Shown one piece after another: positions 8,470 to 16,796 of a stretch of DNA of 64,000 nt (its first letter is position 1; every line of letters begins with the position of its first letter). Source of the stretch: Streptomyces antioxidans (GTDB taxonomy: Bacteria > Actinomycetota > Actinomycetes > Streptomycetales > Streptomycetaceae); NCBI RefSeq assembly GCF_000968685.2, contig NZ_LAKD02000083.1:1-64000 (forward strand). The letters run 5' to 3'. The position numbers and the translations under genes are program-made. The notes under the pieces are model-generated. The model saw only the letters and a program-made list of their open reading frames with translations. It was not told the origin of the DNA and did not search any database.

Positions 8470-9756
8470 ATGCGCGCAAACAGGACAAGGGCGTCCTGCG
8501 CCCTGGCCCTCGTGCTCACGCTCGGAGGGACCCTCACGGGCTGCGGAGGCGATGGCGGCGGCCCGGGCGGCAAGGTCAGACTGCAGTTCACCTGGTGGGG
8601 AAACCCCGACCGGGCCGCCCGCACCGAGAAGGCCGTCAAGCTCTTCGAGCGGCGCCACCCCGACATCGACATCACGACGTCCTTCGCGGGCTTCGACACC
8701 TACCTGGCGAAGCTGGCCACGCAGGCGGCGGGCGGCGACGCCCCCGATGTGATGCAGCTGGACTACCGGCAGATCAACCAGTACGCGACCTCCGGCATCC
8801 TGCTGGACCTCGGCGAACACCCCGAACTGCGCTCCTCGGAGATCGACAGGGGGCTGCTGGCCACCGGGGCGGTGGACGGCAAGCAGTACGCGCTCCCCGC
8901 GGCCCGCGGCACCGAGACGGTGGCGTACGACGCCGCGCTGTGGCGCAAGGCGGGCGTCCCCGCCCCCACCCGGAGCTGGACCTGGGACGACTGGTCCGAC
9001 GCCATGCGCAAGCTGTCGGCGGCGAAGACGAGCCAGGGGCGGGTCGGCTCCATCGACCCCGGCCAGAGCGAGGACGTGTTCGAGATCTGGCTGCGCGGCC
9101 AGGGCAAGTCCCTCTACACCAAGGACGAGAAGCTCGGCTTCACCGAGGACGACCTGACCCGCTACTGGGAGTGGTCCAACGGGCTCCGCAAGCAGGGCGC
9201 GGTCTCGCCCGCCGAGCAGACCACCCTGATGGACGGGACGGTGGAGAACACCCCGCTGGGCCGGCAGAAGGCCATCGCCGACTTCAACTGGGACGCCCCC
9301 GTCAGCGGCTACGAGGCCATCGTCGGCAAGGGGCTGAAGATGGCGCCCATGCCGGTCGGCGAGGACGGCACCGCCGGGCAGTACTTCAAACCGTCGATGT
9401 TCTTCGGCGCCTCGGCCAAGACCGCACACCCCAAGCAGGCCGCCCAGTTCATCGACTTCCTGCTCAACGACAAGGAGGCGGGCGCCATCCTCGGCGCCAC
9501 CCGCGGCATCCCGGCCAACGACACCATCCGGCAGGATGTGCTGCCCAAACTGGAGGGCTTCGACCAGGTCATCTCCACGTACCAGAAGCAGTTCGAGGGC
9601 AAGCTCAAGGATCCGCCGCCCGCACCTCCCAAGGGCGACGCCTCGCTCCAGAAGACCTTCTCGCGCGACTACGACCAGGTCAGCTACGAGCACATGTCGC
9701 CGCGTGAGGCGGCGAGGGACTACATCACCGAGGCGAAGGCGGAGCTGAGGCAATGA
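8470..9756 (+). CDS. ABC sugar transporter, extracellular solute-binding lipoprotein (CUT1)
   Basis: 428 residues. Lipoprotein signal MRANRTRASC...GTLTGC with lipidated Cys25. Mature domain of the family-1 solute-binding (MalE-like) type: FTWWGNPDRAARTEKAVKLF, then DAPDVMQLDYRQINQYA, and a C-terminal hinge with FFGASAKTAHPKQAAQFIDF. It captures a mono- or oligosaccharide outside the membrane and hands it to the two permeases that follow; the first permease start overlaps this stop (ATGA). AGAAGGGAGG about 10 nt upstream is a strong ribosome-binding site, consistent with the higher dose of binding protein such importers need. Substrate unknown. Confidence 0.92.
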   Translation: MRANRTRASCALALVLTLGGTLTGCGGDGGGPGGKVRLQFTWWGNPDRAARTEKAVKLFERRHPDIDITTSFAGFDTYLAKLATQAAGGDAPDVMQLDYRQINQYATSGILLDLGEHPELRSSEIDRGLLATGAVDGKQYALPAARGTETVAYDAALWRKAGVPAPTRSWTWDDWSDAMRKLSAAKTSQGRVGSIDPGQSEDVFEIWLRGQGKSLYTKDEKLGFTEDDLTRYWEWSNGLRKQGAVSPAEQTTLMDGTVENTPLGRQKAIADFNWDAPVSGYEAIVGKGLKMAPMPVGEDGTAGQYFKPSMFFGASAKTAHPKQAAQFIDFLLNDKEAGAILGATRGIPANDTIRQDVLPKLEGFDQVISTYQKQFEGKLKDPPPAPPKGDASLQKTFSRDYDQVSYEHMSPREAARDYITEAKAELRQ

Positions 9757-10715
9757 CCGCGACCGCGACCCGCCCCCCGGACGCCGCGCCCCCCGCCACC
9801 GGCGGCAGGCGGACCCCGAAGCGCGAACGGCAGGGCGCCGCCTGGGTGTTCCTGTCCCCCTGGGTGCTCGGCGCCGCCGTGCTGACCCTGCTGCCCATGG
9901 CCGTGTCCCTGTACCTGTCGTTCACCGACTACGACATGTTCGACGCGCCCCGGTGGATCGGCTTCCGCAACTACACCCAGATGTTCACCGAGGACCCCCG
10001 CTACTGGCGGTCGGTCATCACCACCCTGACCTACGTCGTGATCGCGGTACCGCTGCAGCTCCTGCTGGCGCTGGCCGTCGCGATCGCGCTGAAGTCGGTC
10101 AGGCGCGGCAAGGGCTTCTACCGCTCGGCGTTCTACGCCCCCTCGCTGCTCGGCGCGTCGATGTCCATCGCCCTGGTCTGGCGGGCCATCTTCAACGACG
10201 GCGGCTCGGTCGACAACCTGCTCTCCGGCATGGGCATCGACATCGGCGGCTGGATCAACAAACCGGGCTGGGCCATCCTGTCGGTCGCGCTGCTGACCAT
10301 CTGGCAGTTCGGCGCCCCCATGGTGATCTTCCTGGCCGGGCTCCAGCAGATACCCGCCGAGCTCTACGAGGCCGCCGCGGTGGACGGGGCCTCCTGGTGG
10401 CGGCAGTTCCGCTCGATCACCATCCCGATGCTCTCGCCGGTGCTCTTCTTCAACCTGGTGCTCCAGATGATCCAGGCGTTCCAGGTCTTCACCCCCGCCT
10501 TCGCGGTCAGCGCGGGCAGGGGCGGACCCGCCGACTCCACGCTCGTCTACACGCTCTACCTCTACGACCGCGGCTTCACCGCCTCCCACATGGGCTACGC
10601 CTCCGCCATGGCGTGGGCACTGCTGCTGGCCATCGGGGTCGTCACCGCGGTGCTCTTCCGCACCTCCCGGTCCTGGGTCTTCTACGCCAACGACAACGAC
10701 GAGGGGGCCCGATGA
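9753..10715 (+). CDS. ABC sugar transporter permease (MalF-like)
   Basis: 320 residues, six predicted membrane segments. It begins with a short charged cytoplasmic N-terminus, then AAWVFLSPWVLGAAVLTLLP. The EAA loop that docks the ATPase is present: YEAAAVDGASWWRQFRSITIP. This is the MalF-type partner of the binding protein upstream and of the MalG-type permease downstream, with ATGA overlaps at both ends. No ATPase gene is in the locus; in Streptomyces CUT1 importers commonly share the MsiK ATPase encoded elsewhere (established for cellobiose and maltose systems). Confidence 0.93.
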   Translation: MTATATRPPDAAPPATGGRRTPKRERQGAAWVFLSPWVLGAAVLTLLPMAVSLYLSFTDYDMFDAPRWIGFRNYTQMFTEDPRYWRSVITTLTYVVIAVPLQLLLALAVAIALKSVRRGKGFYRSAFYAPSLLGASMSIALVWRAIFNDGGSVDNLLSGMGIDIGGWINKPGWAILSVALLTIWQFGAPMVIFLAGLQQIPAELYEAAAVDGASWWRQFRSITIPMLSPVLFFNLVLQMIQAFQVFTPAFAVSAGRGGPADSTLVYTLYLYDRGFTASHMGYASAMAWALLLAIGVVTAVLFRTSRSWVFYANDNDEGAR

Positions 10716-11584
10716 CCACCGCCCCGATGACCACCGCCCCGGCGGCCCGGCGGCGCCCCACCGGCCGGATCGTGCTGCACATCTGCCTGATCGCGGTGCT
10801 GCTGGTGATGCTCTATCCGCTGGCCTGGCTGCTGGCCACCTCGTTCAAACCCGCCGACGAGGTCATCGCCAGCCTCAAGCTGCTGCCCAGCCACTTCGAA
10901 TGGGGCAACTACTCCACCGCGCTGGACGGGGTGAACGAGGTCAGCGTCGGACGGCTGCTGTGGAACTCGCTGCTCATCGCGTGCGGCGCGGTGCTCGGCA
11001 ACGTCATCAGCTGCTCGCTCGCCGCGTACGCCTTCGCACGGCTGCGGTTCCGGATGCGCGGCCCGCTCTTCGCGTTCATGATCGCGACGATCATGCTGCC
11101 GCACCACGCCATCCTCATTCCGCAGTACATCATCTTCAACCAGCTCGGCATGGTGAACACCTACTGGCCGATGATCCTGCCGAAGTTCCTGGCCACCGAC
11201 GCCTTCTTCGTCTTCCTCATCGTGCAGTTCATGCGCGGACTGCCGCGCGAGCTGGAGGAGGCGGCGCGGATCGACGGCTGCGGGCCCTTCCGCTCGTTCT
11301 TCAGCGTCATCCTGCCGCTGACCAGGCCCGCGCTGATCACCACCGCCATCTTCACCTTCATCTGGACCTGGAACGACTTCTTCACCCAGCTCATCTACCT
11401 CTTCGAACCGGAGAAGTTCACCCTGACCCTGGCCCTGCGGTCCTTCGTGGACGCCTCCAGCCAGTCGGCCTTCGGCCCGATGTTCGCGATGTCGGTCTTC
11501 GCACTGCTGCCCATCGTGCTCTTCTTCCTCGCCTTCCAGCGGTTCCTGGTCGAGGGCATGGCGAGCTCCGGACTGAAGGGATGA
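10712..11584 (+). CDS. ABC sugar transporter permease (MalG-like)
   Basis: 290 residues. N-terminal segment IVLHICLIAVLLVMLYPLAWLLATSFK, split by charge at KPADE, is typical of MalG proteins. Extracytoplasmic NSLLIACGAVLGNVIS begins the permease core, and the EAA loop LEEAARIDGCGPFRSFFSVI is intact. The ATG overlaps the previous stop (ATGA), which sets the start: in-frame coding extends upstream to 9953, but that stretch is the +2 frame of the previous permease. With the upstream permease it forms the heterodimeric channel. Confidence 0.93.
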   Translation: MTTAPMTTAPAARRRPTGRIVLHICLIAVLLVMLYPLAWLLATSFKPADEVIASLKLLPSHFEWGNYSTALDGVNEVSVGRLLWNSLLIACGAVLGNVISCSLAAYAFARLRFRMRGPLFAFMIATIMLPHHAILIPQYIIFNQLGMVNTYWPMILPKFLATDAFFVFLIVQFMRGLPRELEEAARIDGCGPFRSFFSVILPLTRPALITTAIFTFIWTWNDFFTQLIYLFEPEKFTLTLALRSFVDASSQSAFGPMFAMSVFALLPIVLFFLAFQRFLVEGMASSGLKG

Positions 11585-11594
11585 GGGGCTGACC

Positions 11595-12179
11595 ATGGCC
11601 ACTGCCACCAAACGCGAACCCGGCGAGCTGGTCGGTCCGCGCTTCGCGCTCTTCGCCGACGTCCTGGCCGTGGGCCTGGCCACCGCCGCGGCCTCACTGC
11701 CGCTGGTCACCGCCCCGGCCGCGATGTCCACGGCCTGTGCCGTGCTCGACCGGCGGGTCCGCGAGGACGCGCCCGCCACGGCGGGCGGCTACCTCCGCGT
11801 GCTGCGGGACCGGCTGCGCACCGGCGATCTGCTGGCCGGTGCGGGGCTGCTGGCGGGCGGCGCCCTGCTGCTGTTCAACACGCTGGCGGCGGGCGCCGGG
11901 CTGCCGGGCGCGGTGGTTTTCCGGCCGGTGCTGCTGATCGCGGGCGGGCTGCTCGCCGTCGTCCTGCTGCGGGCCTGCGCCCGCCCCGAGTCGGCCACGA
12001 GCTGGCGGGCTGCGCTGCGCTCTGCGGCGTACGACGGTGTGCGCAGGCCCCGGGCGAACGGTGTGCTGCTGCTGGCCGTGGCCACCGCGGCCGTCTGCGC
12101 CTGGGCGTATCCACCGCTGGCCTTCCTCGTTCCCGGGCCGCTGGCCCTGGCGGCCCGGGCCACGGAGCACCACCTGTGA
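11595..12179 (+). CDS. DUF624 / YesL-like small membrane protein
   Basis: 194 residues with about four or five hydrophobic segments (LFADVLAVGLATAAASLPLV; LLAGAGLLAGGALLLFNTLA; VLLIAGGLLAVVLLRACA; VLLLAVATAAVCAWAYPPLA). Proteins of the YesL/DUF624 type occur next to CUT1 sugar importers in Bacillus and actinobacteria, usually as the last gene of the transporter unit, as here. Function is not established; an accessory role in uptake or sensing is the usual suggestion. It begins 10 bp after the permease stop with AGGGG in the gap. It ends the first transcription unit; 140 bp with an operator follow. Confidence 0.7.
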   Translation: MATATKREPGELVGPRFALFADVLAVGLATAAASLPLVTAPAAMSTACAVLDRRVREDAPATAGGYLRVLRDRLRTGDLLAGAGLLAGGALLLFNTLAAGAGLPGAVVFRPVLLIAGGLLAVVLLRACARPESATSWRAALRSAAYDGVRRPRANGVLLLAVATAAVCAWAYPPLAFLVPGPLALAARATEHHL

Positions 12180-12276
12180 CGCCACCGGCCGGCCCCGCGC
12201 CGATGCGCTGACCCCCGACCCCCGCCTTATGTGTTCGGTCTGTACAGGGGTGGGTCCGGGCGGTTAGCGTGGAGCT

Positions 12277-12292
12277 TAGAAAGCGCTTACTG
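12277..12292. promoter_or_regulatory. LacI-type operator (AAGCGCTT core), site 2
   Basis: TAGAAAGCGCTTACTG, sharing AAGCGCTTAC exactly with the site at 5485, lies 28 bp before the GTG of the second Gfo/Idh gene. The matching spacing to the gene start at both sites (about 30 bp) suggests one repressor blocks both promoters. The 140-bp gap 12180-12319 otherwise holds only the promoter. Confidence 0.65.
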
Positions 12293-12319
12293 TAACTCGC
12301 GGTGAGGAGAAGAACCCAC

Positions 12320-13480
12320 GTGACACGCAAGACAGTGCGGATCGCCATGAACGGTGTGACCGGCCGGATGGGCTACCGCCAGCACCTCGTCCGCTCTCTC
12401 CTCGCCATCCGCGAACAGGGCGGCCTGGACCTCGGCGAGGGCCATGTGCTGTGGCCCGAGCCGCTGCTCGTCGGCCGCCGGGAGCACGCGCTCAAGGAGA
12501 TCGCCGAGCGCCACGGCCTCGACCCGGTCGCGGACGTCTCGACCGACCTGGACGCCGTGCTCGCGGACGACGGCGTCGACATCTACTTCGACGCGCAGGT
12601 CACCGCCGCCCGCGAGGAGGCCATCAAGAAGGCCCTTGCGGCGGGCAAGCACATCTACACCGAGAAGCCGACCGCCACCGGTCTGGAGGGCGCCCTGGAG
12701 CTGGCCCGGCTGGCCGAGGCGGCGGGCGTCAAGCACGGGGTGGTCCAGGACAAGATCTTCCTGCCGGGGCTGCTGAAGCTGAAGCGCCTCATCGACGGCG
12801 GCTTCTTCGGCAGAATCCTTTCCGTACGCGGGGAGTTCGGCTACTGGGTCTTCGAGGGCGACTGGCAGACCGCCCAGCGCCCCTCCTGGAACTACCGCGC
12901 CGAGGACGGCGGCGGCATCGTCTCCGACATGTTCCCGCACTGGGAGTACGTGCTGCACGAGCTGTTCGGCCCCGTACGCACCGTCCAGGCGCAGGCCGCC
13001 ACCCACATCCCGACCCGCTGGGACGAGCGCGGCAAGCCGTATGAGGCCACCGCCGATGACTCGGCCTACGGCGTCTTCCAGCTCGACGGCGGCGTCATCG
13101 CCCAGATCAACTCCTCCTGGGCGGTCCGGGTGAACCGCGACGAGCTGGTGGAGTTCCAGGTCGACGGCACCGAGGGCTCCGCCGTCGCGGGCCTGCGCAA
13201 CTGCCGAGTCCAGCACCGCGCCCACACCCCCAAGCCGGTCTGGAACCCCGATCTGCCCGCCACCGAGGCGTTCCGCGACCAGTGGCAGCAGGTGCCGGAC
13301 AACGAGGAGTTCGACAACGGCTTCAAGGCACAGTGGGAGCTCTTCCTGCGCCATGTGGCGCTCGACGAGCCCTGGCACTGGGACCTGCTGGCCGGTGCGC
13401 GCGGCGTCCAGCTCGCGGAGCTTGGCCTGAAGTCGTCGGCGGAGGGCCGTCGGCTGGACGTACCGGAGCTGAGCCTGTGA
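12320..13480 (+). CDS. Gfo/Idh/MocA-family oxidoreductase, second of the locus
   Basis: 386 residues. The N-terminal nucleotide-binding fold begins VRIAMNGVTGRMGYRQHL, an atypical GVTGRMG glycine loop. The catalytic-Lys signature is IYTEKPTATGLEGALELARL, shown here as IYTEKPTATG. A C-terminal domain carries GGGIVSDMFPHWEYVLHELF. It is only distantly related to the enzyme at 5524, so it probably acts on a different oxidation state or intermediate rather than being a duplicate. GAGGAG 10 nt upstream selects the GTG at 12320 over an in-frame GTG at 12302. First gene of the second unit, followed by the DUF993 and isomerase genes. Confidence 0.9.
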   Translation: MTRKTVRIAMNGVTGRMGYRQHLVRSLLAIREQGGLDLGEGHVLWPEPLLVGRREHALKEIAERHGLDPVADVSTDLDAVLADDGVDIYFDAQVTAAREEAIKKALAAGKHIYTEKPTATGLEGALELARLAEAAGVKHGVVQDKIFLPGLLKLKRLIDGGFFGRILSVRGEFGYWVFEGDWQTAQRPSWNYRAEDGGGIVSDMFPHWEYVLHELFGPVRTVQAQAATHIPTRWDERGKPYEATADDSAYGVFQLDGGVIAQINSSWAVRVNRDELVEFQVDGTEGSAVAGLRNCRVQHRAHTPKPVWNPDLPATEAFRDQWQQVPDNEEFDNGFKAQWELFLRHVALDEPWHWDLLAGARGVQLAELGLKSSAEGRRLDVPELSL

Positions 13481-13521
13481 CCACCCGTTGCCTGGACGTA
13501 CCGGAGCCGAGCCAGTGACCA
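13454..13521 (+). repeat. 30-bp direct repeat duplicating the stop/start junction
   Basis: The stretch starting CTGGACGTACCGGAGC at 13454 is repeated at 13492 with two mismatches over 30 bp (period 38). The first copy encodes the dehydrogenase end LDVPELSL and its GTGA junction; the second encodes LDVPEPSQ and carries the GTG now used by the DUF993 gene. The first GTGA still opens a 13-codon leader MTTRCLDVPEPSQ. Confidence 0.8.
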
Positions 13522-14684
13522 TCCACCTTCCCGCGCCGGGCGGTACGACCCGCCCCTACGAGCCCCGCACCGAGCCGCTGTCGCTGACCCCCGGGGCCCC
13601 CTTCACCTCCCGCGTCGTCTTCTCGGCCGCGCATGTCGTGGCCGACCCGTACGCCGATGTGACCCCCGACGGCCCGGCCGCCGTGGACTGGGACGCCACC
13701 CTGGCCTTCCGCCGCCACCTGTGGTCCCACGGGCTGGGCGTGGCCGAGGCCATGGACACCGCCCAGCGCGGTATGGGCCTGGACTGGGCGGGCGCCGCCG
13801 AGCTGATCCGCCGCTCGGCGGCCGAGGCGAAGGCGGTCGGCGGCCGGATCGCCTGCGGCGTCGGCACCGACCAGCTGGCCGCCACCGAGATCGGCTATCC
13901 GTACGGCCTGGACGAGATCCGGGCGGCGTACGAGGAGCAGCTGGCCGTCTGCGAGGAGTCCGGCGCCCGGGCCATCCTGATGGCCTCGCGCGCCCTGTGC
14001 GCCGTGGCCAAGGGCCCCGAGGACTTCGCCGAGGTCTACGGCCAGCTGCTGCGCCAGTCCGCCGAGCCGGTGATCCTGCACTGGCTGGGCCCGATGTTCG
14101 ACCCGGCCCTCGAGGGCTACTGGGGCAGCACCGACCTGGACGCCGCCACCCGTACCTTCCTCGATGTCATCGCCGCCCACCCCGACAAGGTCGACGGCAT
14201 CAAGGTCTCCCTGCTGGACGCCCAGCGCGAGATCGACCTGCGGCGCAAGCTGCCGGACGGGGTGCGCTGCTACACGGGCGACGACTTCAATTACCCCGAG
14301 CTGATCGCGGGCGACGACCAGGGCTTCAGCCACGCCCTGCTCGGCATCTTCGACCCGCTGGGCCCGCTGGCGGCGGAGGCCGTGCGCACGCTGGACAGCG
14401 GCGATACGGCCGCCTTCCGCGCCCTGCTGGACCCCACGGTGGAGCTCTCCCGCCACCTCTTCCAGGCCCCGACCCGCTACTACAAGACGGGCGTGGTGCT
14501 GCTGGCCTGGCTGGCGGGCCACCAGACGCACTTCACGATGGTCGGCGGCCTGCAGTCGGCCCGTTCGCTGCCGCATCTGGCGCGGGCGTACGAACTGGCG
14601 GACGGGCTGGGCCTGTTCCCGGACCCGGCGCTGGCGGAATCCCGGATGGAACACCTGCTGTCCGTGTACGGAGTGGCCCGATGA
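13515..14684 (+). CDS. DUF993 / dihydrodipicolinate-synthase-like aldolase family protein
   Basis: 389 residues, a TIM-barrel protein of the DUF993 family that database pipelines often name 'dihydrodipicolinate synthase family protein'. Landmarks are WSHGLGVAEAMDTAQRGMGL, ILHWLGPMFDPALEGYWG, and DKVDGIKVSLLD, where the Lys in GIKVS is a candidate Schiff-base lysine. C-terminal RYYKTGVVLLAWLAGHQTHF also carries a conserved Lys. A retro-aldol or lyase step on a keto-sugar acid is the natural guess in this context but is inference. The GTG at 13515 lies in the second copy of the repeat; a TTG at 13488 is in frame. The stop overlaps the next ATG (ATGA). Confidence 0.75.
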   Translation: MTIHLPAPGGTTRPYEPRTEPLSLTPGAPFTSRVVFSAAHVVADPYADVTPDGPAAVDWDATLAFRRHLWSHGLGVAEAMDTAQRGMGLDWAGAAELIRRSAAEAKAVGGRIACGVGTDQLAATEIGYPYGLDEIRAAYEEQLAVCEESGARAILMASRALCAVAKGPEDFAEVYGQLLRQSAEPVILHWLGPMFDPALEGYWGSTDLDAATRTFLDVIAAHPDKVDGIKVSLLDAQREIDLRRKLPDGVRCYTGDDFNYPELIAGDDQGFSHALLGIFDPLGPLAAEAVRTLDSGDTAAFRALLDPTVELSRHLFQAPTRYYKTGVVLLAWLAGHQTHFTMVGGLQSARSLPHLARAYELADGLGLFPDPALAESRMEHLLSVYGVAR

Positions 14685-15511
14685 GCGCGTTGTCCCGGCT
14701 GAGCCTCAACCAGGAAACGATCAAGCAGTGGTCGCTGCCCGAGCTGGCGGAGGGCTGCGTCAAGGCGGGCGTCACGGGCGTGGGCCTGTGGCGCGAACCG
14801 GTCCAGAAGTACGGCGTGACGGCCGCCGCCGAGCTGGTGCGCGGCGCGGGCCTGACCGTCACCAGCCTGTGCCGGGGCGGCTTCTTCACCGCGATCGAGC
14901 CCGAGGCGCGCGCCACGGCCCTGGCCGACAACCGCCGGGCCATCGACGAGGCCGCCACCCTGGGCACCGACACCCTGGTCCTGGTCTCCGGCGGCCTCCC
15001 GCCCGGCAGCCGCGACCTCTTCGCCGCCCGCGAGCGCATCGCCGACGCCCTGGGGGAACTCGCCCCGTACGCGGCCGGCCACGGCGTCCGCCTGGCCATC
15101 GAACCCCTCCACCCCATGTACGCGTCCGACCGCTGCGTGGTCTCCACCCTCGCCCAGGCCCTCGACCTGGCCGAGCGCTTCCCCGCGGAGCAGGTGGGCG
15201 TGGTCGTGGACACGTACCACCTGTGGTGGGACGACACCGTGGCGACCCAGATCGCCCGCGCGGGTGCGAACGGCCGCATCGCCGCCTTCCAGCTAGCCGA
15301 CTGGATCACCCCCCTCCCGGAGGGCGTCCTACTGGGCCGCGGCCAACTCGGCGACGGCTCGGTGGACTTCCGCTGGTTCCGCGAGCAGGTCGACGCGACG
15401 GGCTACACCGGCCCGATCGAGGTGGAGATCTTCAACCCGGCTCTCTGGGCCCGCGACGGCGCGGAGGTCCTGACGGAGATCACCGACCGCTACCGAACGC
15501 TGGTGCTGTAG
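14681..15511 (+). CDS. TIM-barrel sugar phosphate isomerase/epimerase (AP-endonuclease-2 fold)
   Basis: 276 residues. The xylose-isomerase-like barrel shows LALEPLHP-type metal ligands as RLAIEPLHPMYASDR (Glu and His), VVVDTYHLWWD (Asp, His) and IEVEIFN near the end (Glu), which together form the divalent-metal site of this family. N-terminal LSLNQETIKQWSLPELAEG is typical of its actinobacterial clade. Members epimerise or isomerise keto-sugars or eliminate from 3-keto-glycosides. Translationally coupled to DUF993 by ATGA, so the two probably act on consecutive intermediates. Last gene before a strong terminator. Confidence 0.85.
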   Translation: MSALSRLSLNQETIKQWSLPELAEGCVKAGVTGVGLWREPVQKYGVTAAAELVRGAGLTVTSLCRGGFFTAIEPEARATALADNRRAIDEAATLGTDTLVLVSGGLPPGSRDLFAARERIADALGELAPYAAGHGVRLAIEPLHPMYASDRCVVSTLAQALDLAERFPAEQVGVVVDTYHLWWDDTVATQIARAGANGRIAAFQLADWITPLPEGVLLGRGQLGDGSVDFRWFREQVDATGYTGPIEVEIFNPALWARDGAEVLTEITDRYRTLVL

Positions 15512-15593
15512 CGGCTGTGCGGGGGTGCGTTGGACAGCCGTACGCCCGGGCAGCCGACGGGCCGCGCCGGAGAAGCGGTGATCGGGAACACCT

Positions 15594-15624
15594 GGGCCCC
15601 CTCCCGCCGGGAGGGGGCCCTTTC
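15594..15624 (+). terminator. Strong intrinsic terminator after the sugar locus
   Basis: Perfect 12-bp stem GGGCCCCCTCCC / GGGAGGGGGCCC with a 3-nt loop, followed by TTTC, 83 bp after the isomerase stop. It also serves the convergent tgmC mRNA, being symmetric, though the T-run favours the rightward direction. Confidence 0.85.
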
Positions 15625-15641
15625 GCTAGCTAGCTACGCCC

Positions 15642-16796
15642 TCATATAGGCAGCCTCCACGAGGGCCCCCAGGGCGTTTCGTACCAGAGGCGATGCTCTC
15701 TGTCCGAGACCGTCAGACCGAAGCGGTCCCATTTCGGCATGTCGTGAGCAGTGAACCACCCCCACCACCCCTCGACGGTGTCCCAGATGCCGTGTCCGCC
15801 CGTCTCGCGGAACTGCGTTTGTGCGCCGATGACGATGCCCTCAGCCCACGCCCCGTCGGGCATCACCAGGCGGCGCATGGTGTGCCCCTCGTCGTCGGTG
15901 CCGTACTGGAGCACTGCCCCGGGCAGCGTGGACGCCAGCAGGAAGGTGAAGTGGTAGCTGTCGAAAGCCGTGATCGGCACCTGGGATTCCCTGGGTCCGT
16001 CTACCGGTCCCGGGGCAAGCGGCGGGGGAGGGGGCGGTGCCGCCGTACGTGCCGCCATGAAGGACCCGCCGCCCGACTGGAAGCGCCCCTCCAGGCTCCC
16101 GTCCGGCATGCGGTCGAGGACGGCCAGACCGCCGCTCAGCGGGGGGAAGAGGTTCGCGACGAGTCGTCCCCCGGGGGCGACCGCGGACCTCAATGTCTCG
16201 GTGACGCATGGGAGGGCACACGTAACGATCACCTTGTCGAACGCCTCCGGCGGCCACGTCCAGTCCCTCACGTCCACGGTGAATACGTTCGGGGTGATGC
16301 CGATGGCCTCCAGGTTGAACAGGGCTTCGGATGTCAGGTCCGGGTCGATGTCCGCCGTTACGAGCTGGTCAGCGTTCTGCAAGCGGTGAGCGATGAGGGC
16401 GGTTTGGTAGCCGGTGCCCGTGCCCCCATCGAGAACCCGGTCTCCAGGCTGTACGTCAAGGGCCTCCAGCATCCGGGCCGTGAGGCTCGGCTGTGTGCTG
16501 GACGACGTGGGGACGCCGGTGAACAGCCCCTCCACTGACTTCGCGGTCTTCGGGTCGAGACGGGTGACGAGTGCGGCGTTGGTGTAGATGGGGTTGAGCC
16601 AGTCTCCGCCGTCCGAGGCGTCAAGCGGCTTCCATTGAGTTGGCACACCCCCCTGATTCCGGAAATAGCGTGGCACGAAGACGTGCCGGGGCACCTCCTC
16701 GAACGCCTGCTTCCAGTGAGGTGAGACCAGGTCGTCCGAGCCTTCCAGGATGCGTGCCAGATTCTCAGCCAACGGTTTCCAGTTCACCGACGACAC
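15642..16796 (-). CDS. tgmC: TgmC-like PIMT-family methyltransferase of a graspetide system
   Basis: 384 residues. Residues ~40-215 form a protein-L-isoaspartyl methyltransferase-like domain: PRHVFVPRYF, then the SAM loop DRVLDGGTGTGYQTALIAHR and DVRDWTWP. A ~170-residue C-terminal extension ends HRLWYETPWGPSWRLPI. In actinobacterial TgmABC systems this enzyme methylates an Asp of the ATP-grasp-modified peptide, which then cyclises to aspartimide (shown for fuscimiditide of Thermobifida fusca). GGAG 5 nt before the GTG at 16796, inside the end of tgmB, favours this start; ATGs at 16856 and 16895 are in frame but lie deep inside tgmB. The order A-B-C with overlaps matches the family. Confidence 0.88.
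   Translation of the reverse strand: MSSVNWKPLAENLARILEGSDDLVSPHWKQAFEEVPRHVFVPRYFRNQGGVPTQWKPLDASDGGDWLNPIYTNAALVTRLDPKTAKSVEGLFTGVPTSSSTQPSLTARMLEALDVQPGDRVLDGGTGTGYQTALIAHRLQNADQLVTADIDPDLTSEALFNLEAIGITPNVFTVDVRDWTWPPEAFDKVIVTCALPCVTETLRSAVAPGGRLVANLFPPLSGGLAVLDRMPDGSLEGRFQSGGGSFMAARTAAPPPPPPLAPGPVDGPRESQVPITAFDSYHFTFLLASTLPGAVLQYGTDDEGHTMRRLVMPDGAWAEGIVIGAQTQFRETGGHGIWDTVEGWWGWFTAHDMPKWDRFGLTVSDREHRLWYETPWGPSWRLPI

Noticed and set aside
8202..9707. 501-codon plus-strand frame overlapping the cupin and binding-protein genes
   Set aside because: Out of phase with both and Arg/Gly-rich; the lipobox and solute-binding motifs are in the other frame.
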